Notes: a model not told the origin generated them from the letters alone. A stretch of 64,000 nucleotides of DNA from Microvirga zambiensis WSM3693 (GCF_016735695.1 NZ_JAERQD010000001.1:248001-312000); one strand, 5' to 3'. Numbered from the stretch's first letter, positions 1 through 7,245 are shown. A program made the numbers and translations.

Positions 1-207
1 CCGGACCAGGTCGTCAGTGGCCAATCCGGACAGGCCTATTTTACCGTCAAGATTGCCATCGCAGCGGGAGAGCGGCGCAAGCTCGAGGGCAAGGAACTGA
101 CGCCGGGCCTTCCGGCAGAGGTTCTGATCCGCGGTGACACACGGCGTATCATCACCTATCTGACGCAGCCCCTCACCGACAAGATCGGCATTGCGTTCCG
201 TGAATAG
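1..207 (+). CDS. HlyD-family secretion adaptor, C-terminal end (partial)
   Basis: Open reading frame entering from the left edge and ending in TAG at 205-207. The 68 visible residues carry the conserved C-terminal signature of type I secretion membrane-fusion proteins (HlyD/PrsE type): the segment LTPGLPAEVLIRGDTR followed by a hydrophobic stretch with YLTQPLTDKI. These residues normally form the last beta-barrel strands and the inner-membrane-proximal end of the periplasmic adaptor that links an ABC exporter to a TolC-like channel. The partner exporter should lie to the left of the window. Confidence 0.8.
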   Translation, partial: PDQVVSGQSGQAYFTVKIAIAAGERRKLEGKELTPGLPAEVLIRGDTRRIITYLTQPLTDKIGIAFRE

Positions 208-230
208 CAGTTCGGCGCGCTGCTGAACTC

Positions 231-323
231 AGAGCCGGTTCCACTTGCGTGGAACCGGCTCTCTTCATTGCTTTGCCGCATTTTTTACGGCGAACCGGAT
301 CCACTTCGCCGAAAATGCTCTAG
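231..323. repeat. Composite intergenic palindromic repeat, copy 1 (family B)
   Basis: Begins with a perfect 14-bp inverted repeat (231-244 and 249-262, loop TTGC), which could also terminate the upstream gene. It continues into a second palindrome around GGCGAACCGGATCCACTTCG and ends in ATGCTCTAG. A ~95-bp copy with the same order of parts lies at 8135-8229. Nothing else is evident in the 208-506 interval. Confidence 0.75.
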
Positions 324-506
324 CCTCTCGGCGACGGCACGGGAACCCTGTGCCGTCGCAAGCGCGAATCGGCGTGGCTGCGGCCTATCTTCAAATCGGC
401 TTCGGTCGAGATCGCCTACCCAGTTCGCACCCTCGTCATGGCGGAGAGAAATCTTATAAGATCCGCCGGGTCAGGACGCCGATTATCCCGACATCGAGAG
501 GCGACC

Positions 507-1571
507 ATGAACAGGGCGGAGCGAAGCTTTTCGCGCCGAAGCCGTTCCGGGCGGGGACGGCAGGTTAAATCGGTCAATCTTGCGCTCCAGGGCGGGGGAG
601 CCCATGGAGCCTTCGCATGGGGCGTGCTCGATCGCCTGCTGGAAGAGGAAGCCATCGCCTTCGACGGCATCAGCGCGACCAGCGCGGGGGCCGTGAACGC
701 CGTCGTTTGCGCCTATGGGCTGATCGAGGGAGGACGCGAAGGCGCGCGCCGGGCATTGCAGGAGTTCTGGCAACGGATCTCGTGCACCGCGCGGCTGAGC
801 CCCCTTCAACCGTCCTTCCTCGATCGCTTCACAGGCAATCGCAGCCTGGATCACTCGCCTGCCTTCCTTTTCTTTCACATGCTGACGCAGGTCGTCTCGC
901 CGTACGAGCTCAATCCGTTCAACTACAACCCGCTGATCGAGGTGCTTGACCAGGTGGTCGATTTCGAGCTCTTGCGGCGCAATCCCCAGGTCGATCTGTT
1001 TCTCTCTGCCACCAATGTCCGCTCGGGCAAGATACGGGTGTTCGAGAACCACGAGATGAGCGCCGAGGTGGTTCTCGCATCGACCTGCCTGCCCTTCATA
1101 TTTCAGGCCGTCAAAATCGACGAGGAGTACTACTGGGACGGAGGGTATATGGGAAACCCCGCTCTCTTCCCCCTGATCTACCGCTGCGAGTCCTCCGACA
1201 TCGTGGTCGTTCACATCAATCCCATCAGCCGGCCGAGCGTTCCGACGACGGCCGCCGAGATTCTCAACCGGATCAATGAAATCAGCTTCAACTCGTCTCT
1301 GATGAGAGAGGTGCGGGCGGTCGAATTCCTGAACAGACTTGTCGACGAGGGGCGTGTCCTGACCCCCGATATCAGGCAGGTGCGCCTGCATGCGATCGAA
1401 GCGGATGAAGTCATGCAGCACCTCGGCGCGGCTTCGAAACTGAATGCCGATTGGGATTTCCTCACCGAACTGCATGCCATCGGCCGCGAGAAGGCGAACG
1501 CATGGCTGCAGGGCGACTTCGCGAAAGTCGGCAACCAATCATCCATCGATATCCGCGATAAATATCTGTAG
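507..1571 (+). CDS. Patatin-like phospholipase
   Basis: 354-residue patatin-family acyl hydrolase. Visible signatures: the oxyanion-hole motif LQGGGAHGAF (residues ~28-36), the nucleophile elbow SATSAGAVNA with Ser59 (family consensus GxSxG, here with Ala at the first glycine), and the catalytic Asp in WDGGYMG (Asp211). These form the Ser-Asp dyad of patatins, which release fatty acids from lipids. No signal peptide, so it is probably cytoplasmic or peripheral. I chose the ATG at 507 because GAGAGG precedes it at a suitable distance; an in-frame start at 438 would add 23 low-complexity residues. It stands alone; substrate unknown. Confidence 0.85.
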   Translation: MNRAERSFSRRSRSGRGRQVKSVNLALQGGGAHGAFAWGVLDRLLEEEAIAFDGISATSAGAVNAVVCAYGLIEGGREGARRALQEFWQRISCTARLSPLQPSFLDRFTGNRSLDHSPAFLFFHMLTQVVSPYELNPFNYNPLIEVLDQVVDFELLRRNPQVDLFLSATNVRSGKIRVFENHEMSAEVVLASTCLPFIFQAVKIDEEYYWDGGYMGNPALFPLIYRCESSDIVVVHINPISRPSVPTTAAEILNRINEISFNSSLMREVRAVEFLNRLVDEGRVLTPDIRQVRLHAIEADEVMQHLGAASKLNADWDFLTELHAIGREKANAWLQGDFAKVGNQSSIDIRDKYL

Positions 1572-1590
1572 GCGCGCGATAGCGGACTAA

Positions 1591-1639
1591 AGCATCGGAC
1601 CCAAAAGTGGACTTGCACTTTTGGGATGCTTCCGATGCT
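1591..1639. repeat. Long palindromic hairpin (family A)
   Basis: Nested inverted repeats: AGCATCGGA at 1591-1599 with TCCGATGCT at 1631-1639, and CCCAAAAGTG with CACTTTTGGG inside. It resembles the hairpin at 5421-5457 (same CCNAAAAGTGG-type core). It may act as a terminator or mRNA stabiliser for the patatin gene. Confidence 0.65.
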
Positions 1640-1798
1640 TTCTCCTTGAATGAGATCATCGATCCGGCACAAGCGGATATTTGTGACCGCGTGCACAGAA
1701 GAGGGAAACGGAAAAGGTCAGTCTGATCCCATGAGCGATCGAGCCAACGGGGATGTCCCCCCTCAACCCGATCGCACCATCTCCCGAGGGAGGCTGAA

Positions 1799-2395
1799 GT
1801 GGGAAGACGCCTTTGGATCGCTCTGGCCTCGCTCTTGCTGGCAATGAATGCGGCGGCTGCCGGCCCGCGTCTCTATCGGGACAACGAAGCGCCTCCCCTC
1901 GCGGGCTGGGTGGAGTTCTGCAGCGGCAACCCGGAGGAATGCATCGTCGATCGGCGCGAGGCCGAAATTCTGCCCTTCACGGAAACCCTTGCCGCCCTCC
2001 TCTCCTCCGTGAATCTTTCCGTGAACCGCGCCCTGATACCCGTGACCGATCAGAACCATTGGGGCATCGTCGAGCGGTGGAGCTATCCAACGGACGGAAT
2101 GGGCGATTGCGAGGATTATCAGCTTCTGAAGCGCAGGATGCTGCGCGAAGCCGGTCTGCCGCAGCGCGCCCTGAGAATGACCGTCGTGATCGATGAAAAC
2201 GGTGAAGGGCACGCGGTTCTGACTGTCCGCACCGATCGCGGCGACCTCATCCTCGACAACAAGACCGACGAGGTTCTGGAGTGGTTCAAGACGAACTACC
2301 GCTACATCAAGCGGGAAAGCTCCGAGGCGACAGGTTGGGTCTATCTCACACTCGAACCTGCCGGGACCGCCCTTACATCGTCTAACGAGAAATAG
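1799..2395 (+). CDS. Periplasmic transglutaminase-like cysteine peptidase (BTLCP / peptidase C93)
   Basis: 198 residues with an N-terminal signal peptide (hydrophobic residues ~5-20, AAAAG cleavage region). The family of bacterial transglutaminase-like cysteine proteinases is recognisable from the triad context: GDCEDY (Cys104), GEGHAVLTV (His138) and LILDN (Asp153). Members are exported; in some bacteria (LapG-like) they process surface proteins, but no LapD partner is seen here. The start is GTG at 1799, supported by GGGAGG at 1787-1792. Substrate not predictable. Confidence 0.8.
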   Translation: MGRRLWIALASLLLAMNAAAAGPRLYRDNEAPPLAGWVEFCSGNPEECIVDRREAEILPFTETLAALLSSVNLSVNRALIPVTDQNHWGIVERWSYPTDGMGDCEDYQLLKRRMLREAGLPQRALRMTVVIDENGEGHAVLTVRTDRGDLILDNKTDEVLEWFKTNYRYIKRESSEATGWVYLTLEPAGTALTSSNEK

Positions 2396-2480
2396 CCTTT
2401 CACCCCCTTGTTCAATCGCTTCGAGGTCTGATGCTGTCGGCCACCGACAGCATCGCCCTATCGACGATCATCCCGATGAG

Positions 2481-3191
2481 TCAGTTTGCGTCTGGGTCGC
2501 GCTCGGCGGCCTCTTCCTGCAGCCGCGGCGTATCGACGATCCTCACGCGGGCTCGGCCCAGCTCCACGACCCCGAGCTTCCGCCACTTCTGCAGCTGCCG
2601 GTTGACCGTTTCGCGGCCCGCACCGACAAGAACGCTGAGTTCTTCCTGAGTGATGTCGATCTCTTCCCCAAAATCCTCGACGAGCTTCAACAGGCGTCGC
2701 GCCAGCCGGGACTTGAGCGACAGAAGGGAGGCCTCCTCAAGTCGCTCGCTCGAGAAGCGGAGGCGCTCGCAGAGCAGCTCGATGATCCTTGTCGTGATCT
2801 CCGGCTGCCGCTTGAGGAGCTCCTGAAAATCGCTTCGCCGGATCACGAAAAGCTCGGTTTGGCCCGAGGCCACGGCATCCGCGCTTCTGGGATGCCCGTC
2901 AAGCAACGCTATCTCGCCGAACACGTCGCCGGGGCCAAGAATGTTGAGCGTGAACTGCCGGCCGGTATCGGTCGTCGTCGTGATCACGATCTGCCCCCGC
3001 CTGACGCCGTAGAGAGCATCTCCGGGGTCGCCTTTCAGAAACAATGTTTCTCCATCGAGCACCTTCCGAGGCGTGCATAGACTCGCGATCTGTGCGATCG
3101 CGTCGGACCCGAGAGCAGAGAAAAACGAACTAACGGAGAGAGCCGAGAAAAACGGCGAATCCTTTTGGACCTGTTCTCCACCGAGACGCAT
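2481..3191 (-). CDS. Crp/Fnr-family regulator with CRP-type cAMP and DNA contacts
   Basis: 236-residue transcription factor. The N-terminal cyclic-nucleotide-binding domain (~12-125) has the phosphate-binding cassette FGEIALLDGHPRSADAVA (Glu93, Arg102, Ser103), matching the cAMP-contacting Glu/Arg/Ser of E. coli CRP. The C-terminal winged helix (~160-225) has the recognition helix GRETVNRQ (Arg193, Glu194, Arg198), equivalent to CRP RETVxR, which reads TGTGA half-sites. No FNR-type N-terminal cysteine cluster. The start at 3191 is preceded by GGGAGGCGCAAGG. Downstream of its promoter side lies an array of TGTGA-N6-TCACA palindromes in front of small genes (3.5-6.8 kb), which are its likely targets (inference). 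Confidence 0.88.
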   Translation of the reverse strand: MRLGGEQVQKDSPFFSALSVSSFFSALGSDAIAQIASLCTPRKVLDGETLFLKGDPGDALYGVRRGQIVITTTTDTGRQFTLNILGPGDVFGEIALLDGHPRSADAVASGQTELFVIRRSDFQELLKRQPEITTRIIELLCERLRFSSERLEEASLLSLKSRLARRLLKLVEDFGEEIDITQEELSVLVGAGRETVNRQLQKWRKLGVVELGRARVRIVDTPRLQEEAAERDPDAN

Positions 3192-3456
3192 CCTTGCGCC
3201 TCCCTCGAATGACTTCGCGAAGGGAACTCGCAATCCGAGCCGAAAGCCAGGCAATTATATATGAATAAGGGATTCTCTCAACCGGCGAGGACAAAGTTCA
3301 GCCTCGGGAGTCGACGAAGGATGGGCGCCGCCTGAGGGATTCTCGCGCTAAGAGGCTACCGACAGGATTTCGCATGATGAGACCAGCTGGAATTCAATCC
3401 TCTCCAGCACGCAAGCTTGACGGATCCGAGCGTCCTTGCACCGATCCGCTCCATTG

Positions 3457-3534
3457 TTACTGCTTCGCCGCGGTCAGTTCCTGCAGGACCCAGCGTCGTG
3501 CGCGCCGCATGGCGGAGAGTTTCGAGCGCTTCAT
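3457..3534 (-). CDS. Arg-rich microprotein, second gene of a pair
   Basis: 25-residue basic ORF whose ATG overlaps the stop of the preceding gene (TGATGA at 3531-3536), implying translational coupling. It contains AMRRARRWVLQEL, loosely resembling ELRSMARRWRHLAEQ in the second gene of the paired unit at 4498-4823. The matching gene order suggests a duplicated two-gene cassette. Function unknown; reality rests on the overlap and on the pair-to-pair similarity. Confidence 0.45.
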   Translation of the reverse strand: MKRSKLSAMRRARRWVLQELTAAKQ

Positions 3535-3662
3535 CACGACCGCCTGGCGAACTGACGGAGATGGATGACGATTGCCGGCTCGGCCCTGTGGATGGCAGGC
3601 CGGATCGGAACGGAGACGATGAGCGGCTCGTCGGTCAGTCGATCCAAGACGATGAGAACCAT
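3534..3662 (-). CDS. Small conserved-type protein, paralogue of the gene at 4713-4823
   Basis: 42 residues, start ATG at 3662 behind a perfect AGGAGG. The N-terminus MVLIVLDRLTDEPLIVSVP parallels MTLTILDPRTGQQVTISVP of the ORF at 4713-4823, so the two are paralogues. A perfect CRP-type palindrome sits 51 nt upstream of the start codon. No signal peptide or membrane segment; function unknown. Confidence 0.6.
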   Translation of the reverse strand: MVLIVLDRLTDEPLIVSVPIRPAIHRAEPAIVIHLRQFARRS

Positions 3663-3712
3663 GATTTCCTCCTGAGTTCCTCGCGATCTTCGCCTAACCC
3701 GGCATCTGCTTC

Positions 3713-3728
3713 TGTGACCGCGGTCACA
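3713..3728. promoter_or_regulatory. CRP-type palindrome (site 1)
   Basis: TGTGACCGCGGTCACA, a perfect 16-bp palindrome of the form TGTGA-N6-TCACA. Its near edge is 51 nt upstream of the start codon at 3662 (minus strand). Predicted target of the regulator at 2481-3191. Confidence 0.7.
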
Positions 3729-3741
3729 GAGAGGGAATGGC

Positions 3742-3894
3742 TTAGGCAGCCAGCGAAACCTGCATACGGGTGAGCCTCGTCACATCCAGCACTTCCTTGC
3801 CCGACAGCACGACCGGTCGCGGCCCGCGGCCGTTCACGGCAATGGCGTCGGCAACGAACAGAAGAGCGAGGATGCAGAGGATGCGACGGGACAT
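3742..3894 (-). CDS. Small secreted protein
   Basis: 50 residues. ATG at 3894 follows AAGGAG with normal spacing. The N-terminus MSRRILCILALLFVADAIA is a typical signal peptide or signal anchor, leaving about 30 mature residues with no recognisable domain. A CRP-type palindrome (3944-3959) lies 50 nt upstream and is shared with the divergent DUF6894 gene. Function unknown. Confidence 0.6.
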   Translation of the reverse strand: MSRRILCILALLFVADAIAVNGRGPRPVVLSGKEVLDVTRLTRMQVSLAA

Positions 3895-3943
3895 GATCGG
3901 GCTCCTTGTGAGTCCGACCATGCCACCAGGTGCTCCAGGCAAC

Positions 3944-3959
3944 CGTGATCGCGGTCACA
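3944..3959. promoter_or_regulatory. CRP-type palindrome (site 2), divergent promoter
   Basis: CGTGATCGCGGTCACA. It lies 50 nt from the minus-strand start at 3894 and 52 nt from the plus-strand start at 4011, so one site may control both small genes. Confidence 0.7.
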
Positions 3960-4010
3960 GAAGCCGGGAAGAGCATGTGCGAGAGTGTATCCATCGAAAT
4001 GGAGGCACAC

Positions 4011-4247
4011 ATGTTCTATCTGTACTTTCACTGTGCAGGCCCCGGCGAAATCCTCATCGATCGCGAAGGCGCCGAAGTTCTGGACCTGATCGAGGCCCGC
4101 GACCGGGCTCGCGACCTGGCCCGTGTCTTCGTGGAAAAAGCCTATGGCACACGGGATTTCTCGGATTGGCATGTCTATGTCAGCGATGAGGACGACGAGG
4201 AAATGCTGCTGATCCCCTTCTCCGAGATCATGCCGACCATTCACTAG
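4011..4247 (+). CDS. DUF6894 family protein
   Basis: 78 residues. The pattern MFYLYFH...D.EGAEVLDLIEARDRARDLAR fits the DUF6894 family (PRFYFHV...D.EG.ELPDLEAAR), common in Bradyrhizobium and Methylobacteriaceae and of unknown function. ATG at 4011 is preceded by GGAGG; the longer in-frame ORF from 3930 lacks this. The CRP-type site 2 is 52 nt upstream. Confidence 0.75.
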   Translation: MFYLYFHCAGPGEILIDREGAEVLDLIEARDRARDLARVFVEKAYGTRDFSDWHVYVSDEDDEEMLLIPFSEIMPTIH

Positions 4248-4497
4248 CGAGGGGCTCGGAGGACAGGAACCTCAGCCGCTCCATGGTGTGCTTGAACACG
4301 TCGGCTTTCGAGGCCTATGAATGAAGCCATCTCCTCCCGCGCATCGGCCGGCAGGAACTAAAACGGACCTGGGATTTCTCAGCTTCACACCGTCCAGCTT
4401 CGCGCTTGGCGTCTGAAACGCCCTCCGCAGACGCAACGCTTAATGCAAAGCTTCCATCGTTCGGAAATGAGCCTTCACGCTCGTTGAAAGAGCTCGG

Positions 4498-4680
4498 CTA
4501 GATTGAGCGCCTCGGAAGACGAGACCGGCGGGCGAGCCAGTCCGCCTGCTCTGCCAAGTGGCGCCATCGGCGTGCCATTGATCGCAATTCCGCACGCATC
4601 TGCGCACGCGAATACGGATCCTCCGCCGGACGATCCGCCTTGGCAGCTTTCTCGCTGTAGCGCCGACTGAGATTCATGCT
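4498..4680 (-). CDS. Small basic protein, second gene of a pair
   Basis: 60 residues, strongly basic (repeated RRxR, ending RRSRLPRRSI), with a predicted helix MRAELRSMARRWRHLAEQ. ATG at 4680 is preceded by GGAG. It lies 32 nt downstream of the 36-residue gene at 4713-4823 and is probably co-transcribed. The arrangement mirrors the pair at 3457-3662. No known domain recognised. Confidence 0.5.
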   Translation of the reverse strand, partial: SMNLSRRYSEKAAKADRPAEDPYSRAQMRAELRSMARRWRHLAEQADWLARRSRLPRRSI

Positions 4681-4712
4681 CCGTCCGCCGTCCCGAAGCT
4701 CCAGGCGCGTGG

Positions 4713-4823
4713 TCAAACTCGTTCGAAGCGTGTGCGTTCGGTCCTGACGGGAGCCTTCGGGTTGTCGGGAACAGAAATGGTCACCTGCTGACCGGTCCGA
4801 GGATCGAGAATGGTGAGTGTCAT
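4713..4823 (-). CDS. Small protein, paralogue of the gene at 3534-3662
   Basis: 36 residues beginning MTLTILDPRTGQQVTISVP. ATG at 4823 is preceded by AAGGAG. It shares the pattern M-x-L-x-x-LD-x-x-T...SVP-x-x-P with the 42-residue paralogue. CRP-type site 3 lies 51 nt upstream, exactly the spacing seen at the paralogue. Function unknown. Confidence 0.6.
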   Translation of the reverse strand: MTLTILDPRTGQQVTISVPDNPKAPVRTERTRFERV

Positions 4824-4873
4824 CACAAGCTCCTTCAATTGAACCCATGATGATCTGGAACGTGTCCTCCTTC

Positions 4874-4889
4874 AGTGACGAAGGTCACA
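4874..4889. promoter_or_regulatory. CRP-type palindrome (site 3)
   Basis: AGTGACGAAGGTCACA, near edge 51 nt upstream of the minus-strand start at 4823. Confidence 0.65.
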
Positions 4890-4900
4890 CAATTTCGTCG

Positions 4901-4916
4901 TGTGATGCAGCACACA
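4901..4916. promoter_or_regulatory. Imperfect CRP-type site (site 3b) for a plus-strand promoter
   Basis: TGTGATGCAGCACACA has one perfect half-site and one with the shifted order ACACA. A -10-like GCTAAA at 4936-4941 would place +1 near 4950, with this site centred near -41.5, the class II activator position. Confidence 0.4.
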
Positions 4917-4949
4917 GTCAATCGGAAGAGACTGGGCTAAAGTCGATCC

Positions 4950-5004
4950 TGTTCCTCCCCTGTCAACTCAGCGCCCCGGTCCAACCTGGGCGCTTTTTCT
5001 TTTG
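4950..5004 (+). ncRNA. Candidate small regulatory RNA
   Basis: A short interval between a possible activator-dependent promoter (site 3b, -10 at 4936-4941) and a strong intrinsic terminator (4970-5003), with no ORF. The predicted ~55-nt transcript carries an unpaired TTCCTCCCC segment, an anti-Shine-Dalgarno motif common in alphaproteobacterial sRNAs that block translation. The transcript start is inferred, not seen. Confidence 0.4.
4970..5003 (+). terminator. Rho-independent terminator
   Basis: AGCGCCC at 4970-4976 pairs with GGGCGCT at 4988-4994 and is followed by TTTTCTTTT. It has no plus-strand protein gene upstream to serve, which points to the sRNA candidate. Confidence 0.75.
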
Positions 5005-5052
5005 CGGTCGTCATGCGATCGAGGCACCGCAGAACCAATCTCCCCCCATCTC

Positions 5053-5068
5053 TGTGACGAGCCTCACG
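5053..5068. promoter_or_regulatory. CRP-type palindrome (site 4)
   Basis: TGTGACGAGCCTCACG, 64 nt upstream of the start at 5132. Confidence 0.6.
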
Positions 5069-5131
5069 GTGGCAAATCCTCTCTCTGAGTAAGGTCGGAA
5101 GGTGCAAAGGCCATTTCAGAGGAGTTGAAAA

Positions 5132-5389
5132 ATGACGAAGTCTCACCGCGTTCGATTGCGTGCAGTGCTGCCCCTGCTTTTACTGGGTGGCATCACGGCC
5201 GCGGAGGCGTGCGATCCTCGGGTTACGACACGTCCCGGGGATCTCTGGGGCAGACCGGATTATGTGGTGCGGGATCACCGGCGACCGGTTGAGTCCTATC
5301 CCGGAGGCGTGGTCGTCACCACCACGTCCCGCGGCCCGATCGTGCGGGATCACCGCTCGCCCCCGATCATCCGCGATCATCGCCGGTAA
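5132..5389 (+). CDS. Small secreted protein with VRDHR repeats
   Basis: 85 residues: signal peptide (VLPLLLLGGITAAEA, cleavage near residue 26), then a mature part rich in Arg, Pro and Thr with three repeats of the form (V/I)RDHR-(R/S)-P. ATG at 5132 is preceded by GAGGAG. CRP-type site 4 lies upstream. Probably a periplasmic or surface protein; function unknown. Confidence 0.65.
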   Translation: MTKSHRVRLRAVLPLLLLGGITAAEACDPRVTTRPGDLWGRPDYVVRDHRRPVESYPGGVVVTTTSRGPIVRDHRSPPIIRDHRR

Positions 5390-5420
5390 CGCTGCCCACA
5401 GGCAGCCCAGGCGCTCAAGC

Positions 5421-5457
5421 ATCGAACCCGAAAGTGGATTCCACTTTCGGGTTCGAT
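5421..5457. repeat. Perfect 17-bp hairpin (family A)
   Basis: Arms at 5421-5437 and 5441-5457 with a 3-nt loop; the core is GAACCCGAAAGTGG. It resembles the element at 1591-1639 and lies just after the secreted-protein gene. The rest of the 5390-5691 interval shows no further gene. Confidence 0.7.
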
Positions 5458-5691
5458 CCGATTCTCACTCCGTTAGGCAACGTGTCGTTCGGAGAAGCCC
5501 CAGATGGCCCGGCGGTCGCAACCTTCGACTGCCGGGCTTTTCCATTTGGCAGATATCTTCTGATAAGCGGTTCGGGAGCCGAACAGGAATCCGTATTGCT
5601 TCGCTTGGCTGGAAGCCCGATAGTCACATCCGATTGGCGGACGGCCGCATGCCGAGAGCTTGCAAGATCGGCTTCCGTCGATCGAGATCGA

Positions 5692-5871
5692 TCATCGTTG
5701 CGCCAGCGGGACGCGCCGCCGCGCGAGCTCCCGCTCTTCCGCATCGAAATATCGCTGAAGCCAGATATAGGCCTCACGCACCAAGGCCCTTCGCTTCGCA
5801 GGATCTGTCGCCTTACGAGACAGTACCATCGTGTTCATGTAACGGGCCCAGTATCGCGTGCACTTGTCCAT
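5692..5871 (-). CDS. Small helical protein of unknown function
   Basis: 59 residues, probably two helices (KCTRYWARYMNTMVLSRKA and a second rich in Arg and Glu). ATG at 5871 has GGAG eight bases upstream; a GTG three codons earlier (5880) is possible. CRP-type site 5 lies 66 nt upstream, as for its neighbours. No known family recognised. Confidence 0.5.
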   Translation of the reverse strand: MDKCTRYWARYMNTMVLSRKATDPAKRRALVREAYIWLQRYFDAEERELARRRVPLAQR

Positions 5872-5936
5872 GGCATCCACTCCAGCGCGCCGAAAATCCG
5901 CATTGCACTTTCATGCCTCAAAGCGGGAGCGGCATC

Positions 5937-5952
5937 TGTAACCGGCATCACA
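5937..5952. promoter_or_regulatory. CRP-type palindrome (site 5)
   Basis: TGTAACCGGCATCACA, 66 nt upstream of the minus-strand start at 5871. Confidence 0.55.
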
Positions 5953-6003
5953 GAGCCGGATGCTTCAGCAACTTATTTCGACCGGAACGGGCCTAATTCC
6001 GTG

Positions 6004-6019
6004 TGTGACGACGGGCACA
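6004..6019. promoter_or_regulatory. CRP-type site (site 6)
   Basis: TGTGACGACGGGCACA, 54 nt upstream of the plus-strand start at 6073; one half-site differs by one base from TCACA. Confidence 0.55.
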
Positions 6020-6072
6020 GTACCAGGCCGATATTTCGTCAGTATGGATCTGTCCTTGAACGGGAGCACATC

Positions 6073-6222
6073 ATGAAGCTCAATCGAAAGTCATTCGTTT
6101 CCATCCGCAAAAGCGACTGCAAGTCGGTCTTCGACTCGATCTATCTTCGCGAAGCCGTGTTCCGCAAAGCCGTGACGGCGGCGGAAGTCAAAGCCGGGAT
6201 TCTGCCGCGAAAAAGCGATTGA
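6073..6222 (+). CDS. Small basic protein of unknown function
   Basis: 49 residues, Lys/Arg-rich with SIRKSDCKSVFDSIYLREA. ATG at 6073 is preceded by GGGAG. It is read in frame with a longer ORF from 5434, but the ribosome binding site and the CRP-type site 6 at -54 support this short start. The 6223-6529 interval that follows shows no gene I can support. Confidence 0.5.
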   Translation: MKLNRKSFVSIRKSDCKSVFDSIYLREAVFRKAVTAAEVKAGILPRKSD

Positions 6223-6529
6223 AATGCTGCTGGCGATTGCGAACATGAGCAGGATCTGGATCATCAGGTCCTTCAGCCGAGAAGCCTCAACACCCGTCAA
6301 TGAAGTCATCTGCGTGGCATTTACAAGCGGCAATGCGAATGCCGATCGTGACGGACCGGTTCCCAATCAAGCACATGCCCGGAAGATGATGCGGAAGTTC
6401 TGAAATTCCTGGCTCCTGCCAGGAGATTTCGGCTCAGGCGGAATATCCACGATAGCGTTTGGAATTACGCTTTGGGAGGCGCAACATCCATCATCTGGCT
6501 GTTGCCCGATCAGCCGCACTTGACGCCAA

Positions 6530-6685
6530 TCAACTCACGCGCCGCCAGTAACCTTCGATCGGGATCAAAATTCCCTGACGCTCTTCGGTCGAGAAATGCG
6601 GATAATCGTTGCCCCGCGTCCAACCGCCGTTACCGCCGGGAACGAAGTGCAGATACGCGAACACGATATGAGAGATGACCCACAT
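6530..6685 (-). CDS. Small protein of unknown function
   Basis: 51 residues: an N-terminal hydrophobic stretch (MWVISHIVFAYLHFVPGG) then a polar tail with GGWTRGNDYPHFSTEE. Start ATG at 6685 is behind AGGAGG. A CRP-type half-palindrome lies 50 nt upstream. Unknown function; possibly membrane-associated. Confidence 0.55.
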   Translation of the reverse strand: MWVISHIVFAYLHFVPGGNGGWTRGNDYPHFSTEERQGILIPIEGYWRRVS

Positions 6686-6734
6686 GCCGACCTCCTGATC
6701 TTCATCTATGGTATCGAGAGAGAGCGGCATGCTC

Positions 6735-6750
6735 TGAGGTGAAAGTCACA
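6735..6750. promoter_or_regulatory. Degenerate CRP-type site (site 7)
   Basis: TGAGGTGAAAGTCACA: one perfect TCACA half-site and one degenerate. It is 50 nt upstream of the start at 6685, the same spacing as sites 1-3. Confidence 0.4.
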
Positions 6751-6888
6751 CAAAGGGGCGCAAACGGTGCCTCGAGCCAGGAGGGATATTCGGCCGACTT
6801 GATTGCCACCTTTCCATTATTCTCGTTGTTGCCAATCCTAAGCTCATGATACGACGCTGGCGAACCTTTCGGGCGAATGGAGATCATC

Positions 6889-7242
6889 GTGACAGATATC
6901 CGGCGCATCGGCGTTGCCGCGCGGTACAGCGACCTCGTCATTCTCGGCGATACCGCACATTTTTCCGGCTATGTCCCGGAGAGCAGCGTAGGTCTCTCCG
7001 TTGCCGAGCAGACGCAAGATATCCTTGCGCAGATCGAACAGTCGCTCGTGGAGATCGGCAGCGACAAATCCAGGCTTCTGCGCGCGACGATCTGGCTGGC
7101 GGACATCGCCTCCTACGACGAGATGAACACGGTCTGGGACGCCTGGGTGCTGCCGGGGCAGGCTCCGGCGCGGGTCTGCGTCGAATCCCGGCTGGCCGAT
7201 CCTGATTACGCGCTCGAGATCCAGGTCACCGCCGCGATCTGA
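6889..7242 (+). CDS. RidA-family (YjgF/UK114) protein
   Basis: 117-residue RidA-family protein. These trimers deaminate reactive enamine/imine intermediates released by PLP enzymes; some subgroups have other roles. Family features: AEQTQDILAQIEQSL, SRLLRATIWLADI and APARVCVESRLADPDYALEIQVTAAI, with the Arg that contacts the substrate carboxylate in PARVCVE. I chose GTG at 6889 because GGAG lies six bases before it and homologues begin M-x-DIRRIGV; an ATG at 6877 would overlap that ribosome binding site. Confidence 0.8.
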   Translation: MTDIRRIGVAARYSDLVILGDTAHFSGYVPESSVGLSVAEQTQDILAQIEQSLVEIGSDKSRLLRATIWLADIASYDEMNTVWDAWVLPGQAPARVCVESRLADPDYALEIQVTAAI

Positions 7243-7245
7243 TTC

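Noticed and set aside
3374..3568. A 64-codon plus-strand ORF
   Set aside because: Overlaps two minus-strand small genes that have better ribosome binding sites and a correctly placed regulator site.
6091..6366. Minus-strand ORF with a hydrophobic stretch (MIQILLMFAIASSISIAF)
   Set aside because: No ribosome binding site before any start, and it runs antisense to the supported 49-residue gene.
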